Shown here one piece after another: positions 33,027-41,791 of a stretch of 64,000 nt of DNA (positions within the stretch are counted from its first letter, which is position 1; each line of letters starts with the position of its first letter). Source of the stretch: UBA10649 sp037130755 (GTDB lineage: Bacteria; Actinomycetota; Actinomycetes; S36-B12); the NCBI GenBank assembly GCA_037130755.1, contig JBAXSI010000016.1, positions 1 to 64,000 on the forward strand, in the 5' to 3' direction. The translations under genes and the position numbers were made by a program. The notes under the pieces are model-generated. The model was not told the origin of the DNA. It did no database searches and saw only the letters and a list, made by a program, of their open reading frames with translations.

Positions 33027-36000
33027 GTGGCCACTCCGCCGCCCGAGAGCCAGATGGCGGGCTTCGGCCCCAACGAGTGGCTGGTCGACGAGATCTACCA
33101 GCAGTTCCTCGCGGACCGCGACTCGGTGAGCCCGGCATGGTGGGAGTTCTTCGACGGCTATACGCCCCCGGGCTACTCGCCGCTGGCCGCCAAGACCGCC
33201 CCTGCGCCCACTCCTGAGCCGACCGTCGTCGTGCAGGAGCCGCACGTTCCCGCCCCCGCTCCCGCACCAGTTGCTCCAGGCCCCTCCGCTCCCGCCGCAC
33301 CGGCTCCGGCCTCACCCACGCCAACCCCTGTGACGCCGGCAGCTGCACACGCCCCATCGGGTGAGGACGATGTCGTCATCCTCAAGGGCCCGTCGGCCCG
33401 CGTCGTCGGGAACATGGAGAGCAGCCTGTCGGTCCCGACCGCCACCAGCGTCCGCGCCGTCCCGGCCAAACTCGTGATGGACAACCGCGTGGTGATCAAC
33501 AACCATCTGGCCCGCGGGCGCGGCGGCAAGGTCTCCTTCACGCACCTCATCGGCTACGCCGTGGTTCGAGCACTGGTCGGCAACGAGGCGATGAACTACG
33601 CCTACACGGAGGTCGACGGCAAGCCGGCCGTCGTGCGCAACACGACGATCAACCTCGGACTGGCGATCGACGTCGCTAAGCCTGACGGTACGCGTCAGCT
33701 GCTCGTCCCGAGCATCAAGAGCGCCGAGGCCATGGACTTCGCGGCCTTCTGGGCCACCTATGAGGACCTGGTGCGCAAGGCGCGCACCAACAAGCTGACC
33801 GTCGATGACTTTGTCGGCACCACCATCTCGCTGACGAACCCAGGCGGCATCGGCACCGTCCACTCCGTTCCGCGACTGATGAGCGGCCAGGGCTGCATCG
33901 TCGGAGTCGGCGCGATGGAGTACCCGGCCGAGTGGCAGGGCGCGTCCGAGGAGGCCATCGCGCGCAACGCGGTGTCGAAGACCCTCACGCTGACGTCGAC
34001 CTACGACCACCGCATCATCCAGGGCGCGCAGTCTGGTGAGTTCCTGCGCCGCATCCACCACCTGCTGCTGGGCGAGGACGACTTCTACGACGAGATCTTC
34101 AAGTCGCTGCGCATCCCCTACGAGCCCATCCGCTGGGCCCGTGACATCTCAACCGGGCACGAGACCGACCTGAGCAAGACCGTTCGCGTTCAGGAGATCA
34201 TCCACGCCTACCGCGTTCGCGGACACCTCATGGCCGACACGGATCCGCTCGAGTACCACCAGCGGATGCATCCGGACCTCGACGTGCTGCAGCACGGGCT
34301 CACGCTGTGGGACCTCGACCGCGAGTTCGCGACCGGCGGCTTCGGCGGCAGGCCCCTGATGAAGCTGCGCGAGATCCTCGGCGTCCTGCGTGACTCGTAC
34401 ACGCGCACCATCGGGATCGAGTACATGCACATCCAGGATCCTGAGCAGCGCAAGTGGATCCAGGACCGCGTGGAGCGCCCGCACGAGCGCACCGATCGCG
34501 AGGAGCAACTGCGCATCCTGCACAAGCTCAACGAGGCCGAGGCCCTGGAGTCGTTCCTGCAGACGAAGTTCGTCGGGCAGAAGCGCTTCTCACTGGAAGG
34601 CAGCGAGTCCCTCATCCCCCTGCTCGATGCGGTGCTCATCTCGGCGACCGCCGACAGCATCGTCGAGGTCGCGATCGGCATGCCGCACCGCGGCCGGCTC
34701 AACGTCCTCACCAACATCGCCGGCAAGTCCTACGGCCAGATCTTCCGTGAGTTCGAGGGCGACTTCGGCGACGACCAGGTGCAGGGCTCCGGCGACGTGA
34801 AATACCACCTGGGAACGCAGGGTGTGTTCACCGCGCCGAACGGCGAGCAGACGCGCGTCTACCTCGCGGCCAATCCGTCGCATCTCGAGGCCGTCAACCC
34901 CGTCCTCGAGGGCATCGTGCGCGCGAAGCAGGACCAACTCCCGTACGGCGACGGCTTCAGCGTGCTGCCCGTGCTCATCCACGGCGATGCGGCATTCGCC
35001 GGGCAGGGCGTGGTCGCCGAGACGCTGCAGATGTCGCAGATCCAGGGCTACAAGACGGGCGGCACCGTCCACGTCGTCGTCAACAACCAGGTGGGCTTCA
35101 CGACCAGCCCGAAGTACAGCAGGTCGTCGGTGTACGCCACTGACGTCGCCCGCATGATCCAGGCGCCGATCTTCCACGTGAACGGCGACGATCCCGAGGC
35201 CGTCGTCCGCGTCGCGGAGATGGCCTTCGACTTCCGCCAGACCTTCCACAAGGACGTCGTCATCGATCTGGTCGCCTACCGCCGGCGCGGCCACAACGAG
35301 GCCGACGATCCGTCGCTCACCCAGCCGCTGATGTACGCGATCATCGACCAGAAGCGCTCTGTGCGAAAGCACTACACCGAGGCGCTGATCGGGCGTGGCG
35401 ACATCACCCTCGACGAGGCAGAGGTGGCGTTGCGCCACTTCCAGGAGCAGCTGGAGCGGATCTTCCAGGAGACGCACGCCGATGCGAGCTCCGCGCCGTT
35501 CGGCGATGACGAGGACGACATCCTCAGCGACGGTCAGCGCAGCCTGGAACCACAGGGACCGGCCACCGACATCGACACCGCGATCACGCAGGAGGAGATC
35601 GAGACGGTCATCGCCTCCCAGCTGACGATGCCGGAGGACTTCACCGTGCACCAGCGCCTGCAGCCGCAGCTGCAGCGGCGGGCCACCATGGTCGCCGAGG
35701 ACGCGATCGACTGGGGCATGGCGGAGGCACTCGCCGTCGGCAGCCTGCTGATGGAGGGCCGGACGGTTCGACTCGCCGGCCAGGACGTCCGCCGCGGCAC
35801 GTTCGGCCATCGCCACATGGTGATCGTCGACAAGGAGACCGGCTGGCAGTACAAGCCGCTGAAGCAGTGCTACCGCAATGGCGGCAAGCTCTACGTCTAC
35901 GACTCCCTGCTCAGCGAGTACGCCGCGGTCGGCTTCGAGTACGGCTACTCGGTCGCCCGTCCCGACGCGCTGGTGATGTGGGAGGCGCAGTTCGGGGACT

Positions 36001-36719
36001 TCACCGACGGCGCCCAGACGATCGTCGACGAGTTCATCTCATCGGGCGAGCAGAAGTGGGGCCAGAAGTCGTCCGTCACCCTGCTGCTCCCCCACGGCTT
36101 CGAAGGCCAGGGCCCCGATCACTCGTCGGCCCGGATCGAGCGCTTCCTGCAGATGTGCGCGCAGGACAACATGATCGTGGCGATGCCGACGACGCCGGCG
36201 TCGTACTTCCACCTGCTGCGACTACAGGCGAACGCCACGATCACCCGCCCGCTGATCATCTTCACGCCGAAGTCGCTGCTGCGCGCCAAGCAGGCAGTGT
36301 CGAAGAAGGCCGAGTTCACCAGCGGCCACTTCCACCCGCTCATCACCGACCCGGGCTTCACCGGACCGCAGATCCGCAAGGTGATCATGTGCAGCGGCAA
36401 GGTGTACTACGACCTCGCTGCTCATCGCGAGAAGAACGGGATCACCGATGTGGCGATCCTGCGCTTCGAGCGCCTCTACCCGCTGCCGTTCCGCACGCTG
36501 CCCCCGGCGCTCGAGGCCTATCCGAACGCGGAGATGGTGTGGGCGCAGGAGGAGCCGGCGAACCAGGGCGCGTGGAGCTTCGTGGCGATGAACCTGCCGG
36601 CGATCATCAAGCGCCCGATGACGGCCGTGACCCGGCCCGCATCGTCGTCGCCGGCCGTCGGCACCCACCAACGCCACGAGCAGGAGCAGCGTGCCGTGGT
36701 CGAGCAGGCGTTCGCGTAG
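33027..36719 (+). CDS. kgd: Multifunctional 2-oxoglutarate decarboxylase/dehydrogenase E1-E2
   Basis: 1230 residues, the size of mycobacterial Kgd. Order: N-terminal 40-residue docking segment (NEWLVDEIYQQF), a Pro/Ala linker (about 50-115), an E2-type acyltransferase domain with no lipoyl domain (catalytic YDHRIIQG near residue 326), then the thiamine-diphosphate E1 domain from about residue 390 (GMPHRGRLN, HGDAAFAGQG, NNQVGF). It decarboxylates 2-oxoglutarate in the TCA cycle, working with pyruvate dehydrogenase E2 components in Actinobacteria. GTG at 33027 has AAAGGA nine bases upstream; a TAGTGT -10 at 32976-32981 fits a leader of about 40 bases. Confidence 0.97.
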   Translation: MATPPPESQMAGFGPNEWLVDEIYQQFLADRDSVSPAWWEFFDGYTPPGYSPLAAKTAPAPTPEPTVVVQEPHVPAPAPAPVAPGPSAPAAPAPASPTPTPVTPAAAHAPSGEDDVVILKGPSARVVGNMESSLSVPTATSVRAVPAKLVMDNRVVINNHLARGRGGKVSFTHLIGYAVVRALVGNEAMNYAYTEVDGKPAVVRNTTINLGLAIDVAKPDGTRQLLVPSIKSAEAMDFAAFWATYEDLVRKARTNKLTVDDFVGTTISLTNPGGIGTVHSVPRLMSGQGCIVGVGAMEYPAEWQGASEEAIARNAVSKTLTLTSTYDHRIIQGAQSGEFLRRIHHLLLGEDDFYDEIFKSLRIPYEPIRWARDISTGHETDLSKTVRVQEIIHAYRVRGHLMADTDPLEYHQRMHPDLDVLQHGLTLWDLDREFATGGFGGRPLMKLREILGVLRDSYTRTIGIEYMHIQDPEQRKWIQDRVERPHERTDREEQLRILHKLNEAEALESFLQTKFVGQKRFSLEGSESLIPLLDAVLISATADSIVEVAIGMPHRGRLNVLTNIAGKSYGQIFREFEGDFGDDQVQGSGDVKYHLGTQGVFTAPNGEQTRVYLAANPSHLEAVNPVLEGIVRAKQDQLPYGDGFSVLPVLIHGDAAFAGQGVVAETLQMSQIQGYKTGGTVHVVVNNQVGFTTSPKYSRSSVYATDVARMIQAPIFHVNGDDPEAVVRVAEMAFDFRQTFHKDVVIDLVAYRRRGHNEADDPSLTQPLMYAIIDQKRSVRKHYTEALIGRGDITLDEAEVALRHFQEQLERIFQETHADASSAPFGDDEDDILSDGQRSLEPQGPATDIDTAITQEEIETVIASQLTMPEDFTVHQRLQPQLQRRATMVAEDAIDWGMAEALAVGSLLMEGRTVRLAGQDVRRGTFGHRHMVIVDKETGWQYKPLKQCYRNGGKLYVYDSLLSEYAAVGFEYGYSVARPDALVMWEAQFGDFTDGAQTIVDEFISSGEQKWGQKSSVTLLLPHGFEGQGPDHSSARIERFLQMCAQDNMIVAMPTTPASYFHLLRLQANATITRPLIIFTPKSLLRAKQAVSKKAEFTSGHFHPLITDPGFTGPQIRKVIMCSGKVYYDLAAHREKNGITDVAILRFERLYPLPFRTLPPALEAYPNAEMVWAQEEPANQGAWSFVAMNLPAIIKRPMTAVTRPASSSPAVGTHQRHEQEQRAVVEQAFA

Positions 36720-36721
36720 CC

Positions 36722-36910
36722 ATGTATTTCACCGACCGAGGCATCGAGGAGCTCGAGAAGCGCCGCGGCGAGGAGGACGTGTCGATCGCGTGGGTGGCCG
36801 AGCGGCTGCGCGAGTTCGTCGACATCAACCCCGAGTTCGAGACCCCCATCGAGCGCCTCGCGACGTGGATGGCGCGCCTCGACGACGAGGACGACGACCT
36901 CCCCGACTAG
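36722..36910 (+). CDS. DUF6104 family protein
   Basis: 62 residues, acidic, starting MYFTDRGIEELEKRRGEE and ending in an Asp/Glu-rich tail. This small actinobacterial family regularly follows kgd; its function is unknown. It begins two bases after the kgd stop and overlaps the convergent oxidoreductase gene by four bases at its end. Confidence 0.85.
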   Translation: MYFTDRGIEELEKRRGEEDVSIAWVAERLREFVDINPEFETPIERLATWMARLDDEDDDLPD

Positions 36911-37875
36911 CGGGTGAGTACCAGCTTCCCGTGCACGTCACCGGCGTGCATCAGTGCAAACGCCTCCGCGGCGTCGGCCATCGGCAGGACACGGTCGATC
37001 ACCGGTCGCACATCGTGCTCCGCCATGAAAGACAGCAACTCGGCAAGTTCGGCCTGCGTGCCCATCGTCGAGCCGACGATGCTGAGCTGCAGGAAGAACA
37101 CCCGATTGAGGTCGGCAGGCGGGTTCGCCCCCGACGTCGCGCCCGAGATGACGACGACGCCGCCGGGACGTAGCGCCTTGAGCGAATGCCCCCACGTCGC
37201 CTGGCCGACCGTCTCCATCACCGCATCGACCCGCTCAGGGAGGCGGGCGCCGGACTCGAACGCCTGGTCCGCGCCGATGGACAGGGCCCAGGCGCGCTTC
37301 TCCTCGTCACGAGTGGTCACCCAGACGCGGCGTCCAAGCGCTCGTCCGAGCACGATCAACGCGGTCGAGACTCCCCCGCCCGCACCCTGCACGAGGATGG
37401 TGTCGCCGGCCGCAGTGGCCGACTTCTTCACGATCATCTTGTAGGCGGTCAGCCACGCGGTGGGCAGGCAGGCAGCCTGCTCGAAGGACAGCCCAGCCGG
37501 CTTGTCGATGAGGTTGCGAGCCGGCACGCGCACGACATCGGCGAACGTTCCCGGGTACAACTCACTGAGCAGGCTGCGCCGTGGATCGAGGGTCTCGTCG
37601 CCTGAGCCGGCAGCGGCATCGCCGACAACCGCATAGACGACCACCTCGCGACCGTCCGCCGTGACCCCTGCCGCGTCGGTGCCCAGGATCATGGGCACGC
37701 GGTCGGCGGCGAGCGCCTGTCCCGTCAGCGAGAACAGGTCGTGGTGGTTGAGGCTGGCAGCGCGGACGTGGACGTCGACCCAGTCCTCCGGCGTCGGCGG
37801 CTGCTCGATCTCCCCCACGCGCAGCCAGGACAGCGGGTCGGCAGCATCCATGCCAGCGGCATATACGGCGAACAT
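36907..37875 (-). CDS. Zinc-independent MDR oxidoreductase (quinone reductase-like)
   Basis: 322-residue medium-chain dehydrogenase/reductase. GroES-like N-terminal half with ASLNHHDLFSLTG and GTDAAGV, then a Rossmann domain with the nucleotide loop QGAGGGVST (about residue 168) and GATSGANPP. Zinc ligands of alcohol dehydrogenases are absent. Likely NADPH-dependent reductase of quinones or enals. ATG at 37875 has TAGGGT at six bases. Confidence 0.88.
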   Translation of the reverse strand: MFAVYAAGMDAADPLSWLRVGEIEQPPTPEDWVDVHVRAASLNHHDLFSLTGQALAADRVPMILGTDAAGVTADGREVVVYAVVGDAAAGSGDETLDPRRSLLSELYPGTFADVVRVPARNLIDKPAGLSFEQAACLPTAWLTAYKMIVKKSATAAGDTILVQGAGGGVSTALIVLGRALGRRVWVTTRDEEKRAWALSIGADQAFESGARLPERVDAVMETVGQATWGHSLKALRPGGVVVISGATSGANPPADLNRVFFLQLSIVGSTMGTQAELAELLSFMAEHDVRPVIDRVLPMADAAEAFALMHAGDVHGKLVLTR

Positions 37876-37881
37876 GAGGCG

Positions 37882-37887
37882 ACCCTA
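37882..37887 (-). promoter_or_regulatory. -10 element, leaderless promoter of the MDR gene
   Basis: TAGGGT-CGCCTC-ATG. Confidence 0.55.
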
Positions 37888-37904
37888 CCCGCGCATCACT
37901 CGGC

Positions 37905-38339
37905 TCAGTCCCGATACGTGAACGGGAACAGGCGCTCGCTGGGCCCGTCCGCCCGAAGCCTGAGCAGCATGGCCTCGGCCTCGTCGAGGGTCGGTTCGTG
38001 TCCATCCTCGACGAGCCAGCACACGGTCATCGGCACCGACGCCTTGTCGAACCACTCGCGTCGACGGGCGAGCACGGCACGATGCCCGGCCTGGCCCAGC
38101 ACGAACTCGCGCAGCGACGCGAGGTCCCGCCACACCGACAGGTTCACGATGATGTCGTCGGCGCCGAGCAGTCGGTAGCTCGTCGAGCCCGGGCCGTCCT
38201 CGTCCTTGAGCCGCCAGACGAACCCGTCGGCTGCCTCCGCCGCCGCGTTGACGTCGGCGAGCTGGGCGACGAAGTCCGCCATGCGCGCAGAGTCGAGCGG
38301 CTCGAGCATGGTGGCGATGTTCAACTGGGCCAGGTTCAC
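37905..38339 (-). CDS. DUF3291-domain protein
   Basis: 144 residues, compact alpha/beta dimeric-barrel type with the DUF3291 pattern (LAQLNIATMLEPLDS start, DGFVWRLKDEDG, VNLSVWRDLASLREFV, WWFDKA-like WFDKASVP near the end). Function unknown; similar folds are heme-binding or monooxygenase-like. GTG at 38339 has AAGGA seven bases upstream and follows the sodX stop by four bases, so the two are probably co-transcribed. The longer frame to 38657 overlaps sodX and is rejected. Confidence 0.8.
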   Translation of the reverse strand: MNLAQLNIATMLEPLDSARMADFVAQLADVNAAAEAADGFVWRLKDEDGPGSTSYRLLGADDIIVNLSVWRDLASLREFVLGQAGHRAVLARRREWFDKASVPMTVCWLVEDGHEPTLDEAEAMLLRLRADGPSERLFPFTYRD

Positions 38340-38343
38340 GACG

Positions 38344-38682
38344 TCATCCTTGCCGACGGAGCGGGTGATAGCGCCAGACCAGTCGCCCGACGATGCCCTC
38401 GTCGCTAACCTCGCCGAACTGGCGACTGTCCTCGCTCGCTTCCGAGTTGTCGCCCAGCACCCACCAGCCCTCCGTCCCACGGTGGTCGACGCGCTTGACG
38501 ACCAGGGCGTCGGGCCGCTTCGGGTGCACCAGCAGGGCGACCTGCCCGGCCGCGATGTCCCGCGTGCGACGCACGAGCCACCACTCACCGTTGCGGACGG
38601 CAGGCTCCATGGAAGGCCCGATGACGCGGACGCGGGTGAAGGGCAGCACCCGCCCATCCTGCCGCGTGCCGTGCCCGAGCAT
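38344..38682 (-). CDS. sodX: Nickel-type superoxide dismutase maturation protease
   Basis: 112-residue S26 signal-peptidase-like protease. Catalytic Ser in GPSMEPAV and general-base Lys in LVVKRVDHR; GDNSEASEDSR matches signal-peptidase box E. In nickel SOD systems SodX cleaves the leader so that the mature enzyme begins with His-Cys. Its partner sodN is divergent across a 48-base gap. ATG at 38682 is used; GTG at 38649 (VLPFTRVRV, where many homologues begin) is the alternative. It lacks the transmembrane segments of full-size signal peptidases. Confidence 0.9.
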   Translation of the reverse strand: MLGHGTRQDGRVLPFTRVRVIGPSMEPAVRNGEWWLVRRTRDIAAGQVALLVHPKRPDALVVKRVDHRGTEGWWVLGDNSEASEDSRQFGEVSDEGIVGRLVWRYHPLRRQG

Positions 38683-38730
38683 CGGCGCTATCGTCTAGGG
38701 CACGTCCCGACCTGTCACTGAAGGAGTCCC

Positions 38731-39144
38731 ATGCTCAAGCGTCTCGTCTCGACCGTGCTCGCCCCGCGCACCAGCGCGTACGCCCACTGCGACCTGCCCT
38801 GTGGCGTCTACGACCCCGCCCAGGCCCGCATCGAGGCGGAGTCCGTCAAGGCCTGCATGGCCAAATACCACGGATCCGACGACCCCGACTTCAAGGCCCG
38901 CGCCATCGCCATCAAGGAGGACCGCTCCAACATGGTCAAGGAGCACCTGTGGGTGCTGTGGACCGACTACTTCAAGGCGCCGCACTTCGAGAAGTACCCG
39001 CAGCTGAACGGCCTGTTCAACGAGGCCACGAAGCTGGCCGGCGCAGGCGGCACCAAGGGCACGACTGACGTGGCCGTCGCCGACCAACTACTCGCCAAGA
39101 TCGACGAGATCGCCGCGATCTTCTGGGAGACCAAGCAGGCCTAA
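38731..39144 (+). CDS. sodN: Superoxide dismutase, nickel-dependent
   Basis: 137 residues including an 18-residue leader. After cleavage the protein starts HCDLPCGVYDP: the nickel hook with His1, Cys2 and Cys6. It removes cytoplasmic superoxide. The ribosome site is AAGGAG seven bases upstream of ATG. Length matches Streptomyces SodN. It is divergent from its protease gene and closed by a very strong terminator, so it is probably a single-gene, highly expressed unit. It depends on nickel supply; no nickel transporter is seen in the window. Confidence 0.97.
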   Translation: MLKRLVSTVLAPRTSAYAHCDLPCGVYDPAQARIEAESVKACMAKYHGSDDPDFKARAIAIKEDRSNMVKEHLWVLWTDYFKAPHFEKYPQLNGLFNEATKLAGAGGTKGTTDVAVADQLLAKIDEIAAIFWETKQA

Positions 39145-39162
39145 CCCCGTGAACGCCGCAGG

Positions 39163-39200
39163 CGAGAGCCCCTGATCCCGGTCCGGATCAGGGGCTCTCG
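39163..39200 (+). terminator. Terminator after sodN
   Basis: Perfect 16-bp stem CGAGAGCCCCTGATCC/GGATCAGGGGCTCTCG with a 6-base loop, 18 bases after the sodN stop. It also lies beyond the end of the next convergent gene and may serve both strands. Confidence 0.85.
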
Positions 39201-39231
39201 TGGCGGCGGGGGCGCGCCGCGGGGGTGGGGT

Positions 39232-39564
39232 CTACTTGTGCGCAGCGGTGTGCACGCCGGAGTGGCGCTTGCCGGCCTTGTGCTTCGGCTTGGCGCCGTG
39301 GCGGTGCGAGGTGCCGGACGAGCTCGCCGAGGCGCTCTTCGCGCCCGTGACGGAGTCGTCGACGCCGGACACGTGCGGGGTGGCGTCATCGGCGCCGGAC
39401 ACGTGCGGGGTGGCGTCATCGGCACCCGGCGTCGCGCTGGCCGAGGACTGGACCTGCGGGGCGGTGTCGTCGGCACCCTGGGCCTGGGCGGCTGAGACGG
39501 TGCCCAGCGAGGTCAGTGCGACGGCGGCGGTGATGGTGATGAGGCGAAGGGCTTTGGCGTTCAT
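39232..39564 (-). CDS. Small secreted repeat protein, function unknown
   Basis: 110 residues. Sec signal peptide (MNAKALRLITITAAVALTSL, cut near AQAQ), then two exact copies of GADDATPHVS with a degenerate third (GVDDSVTG), a Ser/Ala-rich stretch and a His/Lys/Arg-rich tail (HRHGAKPKHKAGKRHSG). The acidic repeat plus basic tail suggests binding to cell-wall or metal, but nothing is known. The ribosome site AAGGAG sits seven bases before ATG at 39564. Confidence 0.7.
   Translation of the reverse strand: MNAKALRLITITAAVALTSLGTVSAAQAQGADDTAPQVQSSASATPGADDATPHVSGADDATPHVSGVDDSVTGAKSASASSSGTSHRHGAKPKHKAGKRHSGVHTAAHK
39361..39420. repeat. Two tandem 30-bp coding repeats
   Basis: Units 39361-39390 and 39391-39420 differ at one base and encode ten residues each of the secreted protein at 39232-39564. 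The near identity at DNA level points to a recent duplication. Confidence 0.9.
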
Positions 39565-39695
39565 GGGGTTCTCCTTGGGCTCGTGTGGGGGTGTTCTTTT
39601 CGTTGCCCCAAGCATCTGGCCCGCCGCGTCGAAGCGGCAATCGCACCTTGCGGCTACTACACGCCAGCAGGCGGTAGTACTACCCCAGGCGACGT

Positions 39696-39701
39696 TAGGC
39701 T
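39696..39701 (+). promoter_or_regulatory. -10 element, leaderless promoter of the GNAT gene
   Basis: TAGGCT-GGCCCG-ATG. Confidence 0.55.
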
Positions 39702-39707
39702 GGCCCG

Positions 39708-40205
39708 ATGCCTCAGGGAACCATCCGCCGCGCCCGACCCGACGACATCCCGGAGATCCTCGCGATGGTCCGCGATCTGGCCGACTACGAGCGGGCGCCG
39801 GAGCAGGCCGTGGCCACCGAGCAGCAGTACCTAGCAGCCTTCTTCGGTGACAATCCCCGAGTATTCGCGCACGTGGTCGACCATGAGGGCAATGGGCATC
39901 GGCTGGGCGCATTCGCCATCTGGTTCCTGAACTTCTCCACGTGGCTGGGCAGGAACGGCCTCTACCTCGAGGACCTCTATGTGCGCCCCGAACTTCGCGG
40001 CAGCGGATACGGCAAGCGCCTGCTGTCGACGCTCGCCGGCGAGTGCGTCGACAACGGCTACGGCCGCTTGGAGTGGTGGGTCCTGGACTGGAACGAGCCA
40101 GCGCTGGGCTTCTACCGGAATCTCGGCGCCGTGCCGATGGACGAGTGGACCGTCCACCGCGTGACGGGTCAGGATCTCGAGACGTTGGCCGCCGAAGGCG
40201 AGTGA
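39708..40205 (+). CDS. GNAT acetyltransferase, diamine N-acetyltransferase-like
   Basis: 165 residues. Acetyl-CoA loop RPELRGSGYGKRLL (about residue 92) after LYLEDLYV, and a C-terminal WNEPALGFYRNLGA. This order is typical of the spermidine/spermine or thialysine acetyltransferase group (SSAT-like), which N-acetylates polyamines or small amines; substrate not proven. Given the polyamine-type importer 10 kb away this is worth noting, though no operon link exists. Confidence 0.88.
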   Translation: MPQGTIRRARPDDIPEILAMVRDLADYERAPEQAVATEQQYLAAFFGDNPRVFAHVVDHEGNGHRLGAFAIWFLNFSTWLGRNGLYLEDLYVRPELRGSGYGKRLLSTLAGECVDNGYGRLEWWVLDWNEPALGFYRNLGAVPMDEWTVHRVTGQDLETLAAEGE

Positions 40206-40224
40206 GGGCGGCGACACCAATCCG

Positions 40225-41241
40225 TCAACGGGGCTCGATCACGCACCGCTTCTTGTGCTCGAACATGCGGGCGTCGGCAACCTTCGCTGACTCCTCGAAG
40301 CTGCGCCCAGGGAACCATTCGGCGATGCCGAAGGAGCAGCCGAGGGGCAGCTCCTTCACCAGACGGGACATGACGACCGCTGCCTCCTCTCCCGACGTGT
40401 TCGGAAGGAGGATCAAGAACTCGTCGCCGCCGGTACGGGAAGCAGCGTCACTGGGCCGGAGCTGGCCTCTCATGACCGATCCCACCTCGCGCAGGAGGTC
40501 GTCACCCGCGTGATGCCCCAACCGGTCGTTCACCTGCTTGAAGCCGTCCAGGTCCACGACCACCACTGCTCGCGGCAGGCTCTCCAGCCGATCGCCCGAG
40601 CGGGACTCCACCATCAAGTCGAGGCCCGTGCGGTTGAGCAGGCCGGTCAGCGGATCCAGGACGGTCTGCCTGTGGATGTCCAGGACGAGGGCATTGATGT
40701 AGAGCCCCAGGAAAAGCAGGATCACGGAGAGCACCAGCCAGGTGGCCCGCGCGTCCAGAGAGAAGTGGTGCCAGTTGACGACCGCAAACATCATCGCGAA
40801 AATCACGGCGAACTGCAGCCACATCTGGGCGCGCGGCAGCCAGGTGGCCGCCCACGTCACGACAAGCACGTACAGCACCATGACCGTGCTGGCGCGGATG
40901 TCGTCCGAACGCGTCGCGGCGATGACCCCAATGGCGACCGAGCTGACGGCGAGGAGGACGTTGAGCAACCACATCGTTGCGCGGCGTCCCAACCACATCA
41001 AGGCCACGGCGCAGATGAGCCAGTAGGCCACGCCCAGCAGAGCGACTGTGGGGTCGCCGCCTCCGTCTGGGTGGACCAGTGCCTGAAAGCCGCCCACCAT
41101 GCACAAGAGCGCCAGAGCCAGATCGGTGACAACCATCGTCCACACGGGGCGTGGACGACCGAAGACGGTGCGACCGAGGAGCGACTTCGCGGGCAGTTGT
41201 GCGTCCAACAGGTGCGTTGAGCCCCCTGACGAACGCACCAT
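40225..41241 (-). CDS. Membrane-bound diguanylate cyclase
   Basis: 338 residues: about six membrane segments in residues 25-185, then a GGDEF domain. The active-site motif is intact (RTGGDEFLILL), LDPLTGLLNR and VDLDGFKQVND are present, and an RPSD five residues before GGDEF is the product-inhibition I-site. It makes cyclic di-GMP in the cytoplasm; the membrane part may sense an envelope signal. ATG at 41241 has GAGGA six bases upstream; the open frame to 42549 crosses the sigma genes and is a shadow. Confidence 0.92.
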   Translation of the reverse strand: MVRSSGGSTHLLDAQLPAKSLLGRTVFGRPRPVWTMVVTDLALALLCMVGGFQALVHPDGGGDPTVALLGVAYWLICAVALMWLGRRATMWLLNVLLAVSSVAIGVIAATRSDDIRASTVMVLYVLVVTWAATWLPRAQMWLQFAVIFAMMFAVVNWHHFSLDARATWLVLSVILLFLGLYINALVLDIHRQTVLDPLTGLLNRTGLDLMVESRSGDRLESLPRAVVVVDLDGFKQVNDRLGHHAGDDLLREVGSVMRGQLRPSDAASRTGGDEFLILLPNTSGEEAAVVMSRLVKELPLGCSFGIAEWFPGRSFEESAKVADARMFEHKKRCVIEPR

Positions 41242-41410
41242 CCACGATCCTCTCGGCCATGCCCGTCCTCTGAGGGCCGAAGTGACGCTAGCGCCGGGCT
41301 GCTCCGATGCGCTCGCTGAGGAGTGCCGATCGACGGATATACATCGGCTAAAGACGGGGACGGGACCGTCGATGGCCCATGATGGTCTCCACACCAACTG
41401 CGGAGGGTCG

Positions 41411-41791
41411 ATGAGCGACGACGTCACCTTGTCATTCCCGGCGGACACGGCCAACGTGCGACTGGCCCGAACCATCGCTGCCGCGATGGCGGCCCGCGCG
41501 GATCTCCCCGTCGACCAGCTCGAGGATGTCCGACTTGCCGTCGATGAAGCGGTCTCCCAGCTGGTCGGTGACGCGGAATCGTCAACGATCATCACCTGCG
41601 TCTTCACCCTGACGGGCGACGGACTGGAGATCATCGTCAGCGGCCACACTCGCACCGGTGCGGTGCCTTCGACAGGCACCTTCAGCTGGACGGTCCTGTC
41701 CGCGCTGGTCGACTCGGTCAGCGCTTCGAGCGCCGGCCGCCGAGTCACGCTCACCCTCCGCGTCGTCCGGCACATCCCGGTCGACGCGTGA
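41411..41791 (+). CDS. Anti-sigma factor, RsbW-like serine kinase
   Basis: 126-residue GHKL ATPase domain of the RsbW/SpoIIAB type: LEDVRLAVDEAVSQLVG (N box, though the canonical Asn is replaced by Gln) and a weak G2 region (GRRVTLTLR). It normally binds and holds a SigB/SigF-type factor. It overlaps the sigma gene by four bases (GTGA), so the two are made in equal amounts. No anti-anti-sigma (STAS) gene is adjacent. The ribosome site GGAGGG lies five bases before ATG. Loss of N-box Asn raises doubt about kinase activity. Confidence 0.85.
   Translation: MSDDVTLSFPADTANVRLARTIAAAMAARADLPVDQLEDVRLAVDEAVSQLVGDAESSTIITCVFTLTGDGLEIIVSGHTRTGAVPSTGTFSWTVLSALVDSVSASSAGRRVTLTLRVVRHIPVDA

Noticed and set aside
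38344..38657. DUF3291 frame extended through sodX
   Set aside because: The extension has no family similarity; GTG at 38339 has a ribosome site and sodX fills the upstream DNA with catalytic motifs.
39361..39420. CRISPR-like direct repeats
   Set aside because: Two head-to-tail units with no spacer, in frame within a signal-peptide protein; no cas genes.
39708..40205. Link between the SSAT-like acetyltransferase and the polyamine-type importer
   Set aside because: They are 10 kb apart in different transcription units; kept as a remark only.
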